Shown piece after piece: positions 33,485 through 34,289 of a stretch of DNA of 34,289 bases. The stretch comes from Bacteroidota bacterium (GTDB taxonomy: Bacteria; Bacteroidota; Bacteroidia; CAILMK01): positions 1 to 34,289 of the forward strand of contig JABDEJ010000012.1 of assembly GCA_013287095.1 (NCBI GenBank), read 5' to 3'. The notes under the pieces are model-generated. The model had not been told where the DNA came from. It was given only the letters and a program-made list of their open reading frames with translations, and ran no database searches. Position numbers and translations under genes: made by a program. Position 1 is the stretch's first letter. Each line of letters starts with the position of its first letter.

Positions 33485-33852
33485 TTTGTGTTGACACGGA
33501 TATTCTTATTGAATACAACCGTAAGAAAACAAAATCCGAGTCTATTCTTTACAGGCTTACCGGCGAATATGATATTGCTGTTACTACCATTACGGTTTAC
33601 GAAATATTAAGGGGAGATAACCAGGATGAAGATCGCTTTTGGAAAGAATATTTCGCAAGTATAAAAGTATTACCATTCAGTGTTGAAACGGCTGAAACAG
33701 CTGCAAAAATATACAAATCATTAAAAAGCAACATGATAGATATGCCCGACTTACTGATCGGAGCAATTGCCTTTCATGAAAATATTCCTCTCGCAACTCT
33801 CAACAAAAAACATTTCCAACGGATCCCGGGTTTGAAATTACTGGATTTTTAA
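33475..33852 (+). CDS. VapC-type PIN toxin
   Basis: 125 residues from a TTG start at 33475 that overlaps the antitoxin end; no ATG or GTG is available before the conserved N-terminus. PIN residues are D7 in CVDTDILIEYN, E43 in TVYEILRG, D92 in DMPDLLIGAIA and N110 in LATLNKKHF. The order and length match standard VapC, a metal-dependent ribonuclease of structured RNA. The right copy of the 53-bp repeat begins 8 nt after its stop. Confidence 0.92.
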   Translation: MEIICVDTDILIEYNRKKTKSESILYRLTGEYDIAVTTITVYEILRGDNQDEDRFWKEYFASIKVLPFSVETAETAAKIYKSLKSNMIDMPDLLIGAIAFHENIPLATLNKKHFQRIPGLKLLDF

Positions 33853-33860
33853 AACTCAGA

Positions 33861-33913
33861 CCATTCAACAAATGAAATCACTATCCGGAAATAAACAGTT
33901 GAACAAACTGAAA
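33861..33913 (+). repeat. 53-bp direct repeat, right copy (KilA-N gene remnant)
   Basis: 52 of 53 bases match 32901-32953. In frame it would read IQQMKSLSGNKQLNKLK and then a TGA stop, so it looks like the 3' end of a second, otherwise lost kilA-N copy or a duplication made when the vapBC segment arrived. Confidence 0.93.
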
Positions 33914-33931
33914 TGATCCGATAGATCGACC

Positions 33932-33964
33932 AAACCTATAAGGTTTGGGAAACCTTATAGGTTT
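33932..33964. repeat. Perfect 15-bp inverted repeat hairpin
   Basis: AAACCTATAAGGTTT, GGG loop, AAACCTTATAGGTTT. It follows the right direct repeat. It could terminate the vapBC transcript (weak T-tract TTTT) or be another mobile intergenic palindrome. The gap 33914-34024 holds nothing else recognised. Confidence 0.8.
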
Positions 33965-34024
33965 TAAGCCAGGAAATCATACATTTGGCAAATGATACCC
34001 AAGCCAGATTTTAATTATGCTTTT

Positions 34025-34261
34025 CTATGTGGTGACCAGCCAACTACATGTCCAAAATGCGCTGATATTCTGATGCTTGAATTCAACAGAGCCATCTGAC
34101 CTGTTGTTCAGGAGTTTAATAAGTCTATTACGATGTTCTGTTTTGTTGTATTCTTGGCCAGTCAATTCCTTTTGAAGCATTTGAAAATAGTCTTCAATAA
34201 TCAATTCGACTTCAATATCTGACCAATCAGCCATTTCGTCTTCTGGATTTACCCCGCTCAT
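34025..34261 (-). pseudogene. Truncated N-terminal fragment of a DUF3883-associated protein
   Basis: 78 residues (M10 at 34234 is another start). The part ADWSDIEVELIIEDYFQML, then GQEYNKTEHRNRLIKLL and VEFKHQNISA, reads like the start of much longer proteins whose C-terminus is DUF3883, several of which occur in restriction or defence contexts. After ISA the expected ILIELG-type continuation is replaced by FWTCSWLVTT and a stop. A +1 frame gives only ILDM and a stop, so a simple frameshift does not restore it. The rest of the gene is absent. Family recall is from memory, so the assignment is tentative. Confidence 0.5.
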
Positions 34262-34289
34262 TTTAAAGTGCTAATGTAGGGGATTTTGA

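Overview
The window looks like chromosomal DNA of a Bacteroidota species, probably from the Chitinophagales/Sphingobacteriales side. Three things point there. Two large secreted proteins end in type IX secretion (T9SS) sorting domains. Many genes are preceded by the Bacteroidota -7 promoter box TAnnTTTG. Several families are typical of the phylum: DUF3822 next to rsmD, a fused alpha/beta 2-oxoacid dehydrogenase E1, and TPR lipoproteins. No rRNA, CRISPR array, integrase or transposase was seen. There is one tRNA, tRNA-Asp(GTC).

Layout. 1-7.1 kb: two convergent giant secreted T9SS proteins, one with Ig/PKD-like repeats (its 5' end lies outside the window) and one with glycine/threonine-rich beta-helix-like repeats. 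7.5-12.1 kb: a DUF4139 (MuiA-like) secreted protein, a PolB-like 3'-5' exonuclease, and an AraC regulator followed by an aldo/keto reductase. 12.1-14.1 kb: tRNA-Asp with its terminator, then lipB coupled to a TsdA-like diheme cytochrome lipoprotein. 14.2-15.6 kb: DUF3822 overlapping rsmD. 15.7-19.7 kb, minus strand: NrnA-like DHH phosphoesterase, ABC ATPase, ABC-2 permease and a YD-repeat-like lipoprotein. 19.8-20.4 kb: a toxin-first PIN/small-protein pair. 20.5-26.5 kb: fused E1, a membrane protein with degenerate PAP2-like motifs, a biotin carrier protein, two paralogous TPR lipoproteins and a LysM lytic transglycosylase. 26.5-27.0 kb: a RelE/ParE-type toxin-antitoxin pair. 27.3-30.2 kb: uvrA. 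30.2-34.3 kb: an accessory island of three more PIN toxin pairs, a KilA-N gene, several families of palindromic or tandem intergenic repeats, a 53-bp direct repeat around one vapBC pair, and a truncated gene that resembles the start of DUF3883 proteins.

The most interesting signal is a two-gene module present twice (19800-20403 minus, 31341-31953 plus). A PIN protein comes first and overlaps a 50-53 residue partner that shares an FDAVKxMRxxRxK...MTxE core. The two PIN proteins align without gaps at about 56% identity (hand count), and the small partners also match, so the pair has been kept together as a unit. It looks like a reverse-order toxin-antitoxin system with an antitoxin family I cannot name. 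The surrounding island is rich in repeats with the header ACTCAYTCGCGYCAGC and G/C-rich hairpins, comparable to REP/BIME-type elements.

Many genes have a TAnnTTTG box only 4-9 nt from the start codon, which suggests leaderless or nearly leaderless transcripts. Gene junctions are often filled with short word-like degenerate repeats, and some of these extend into coding ends (rsmD).
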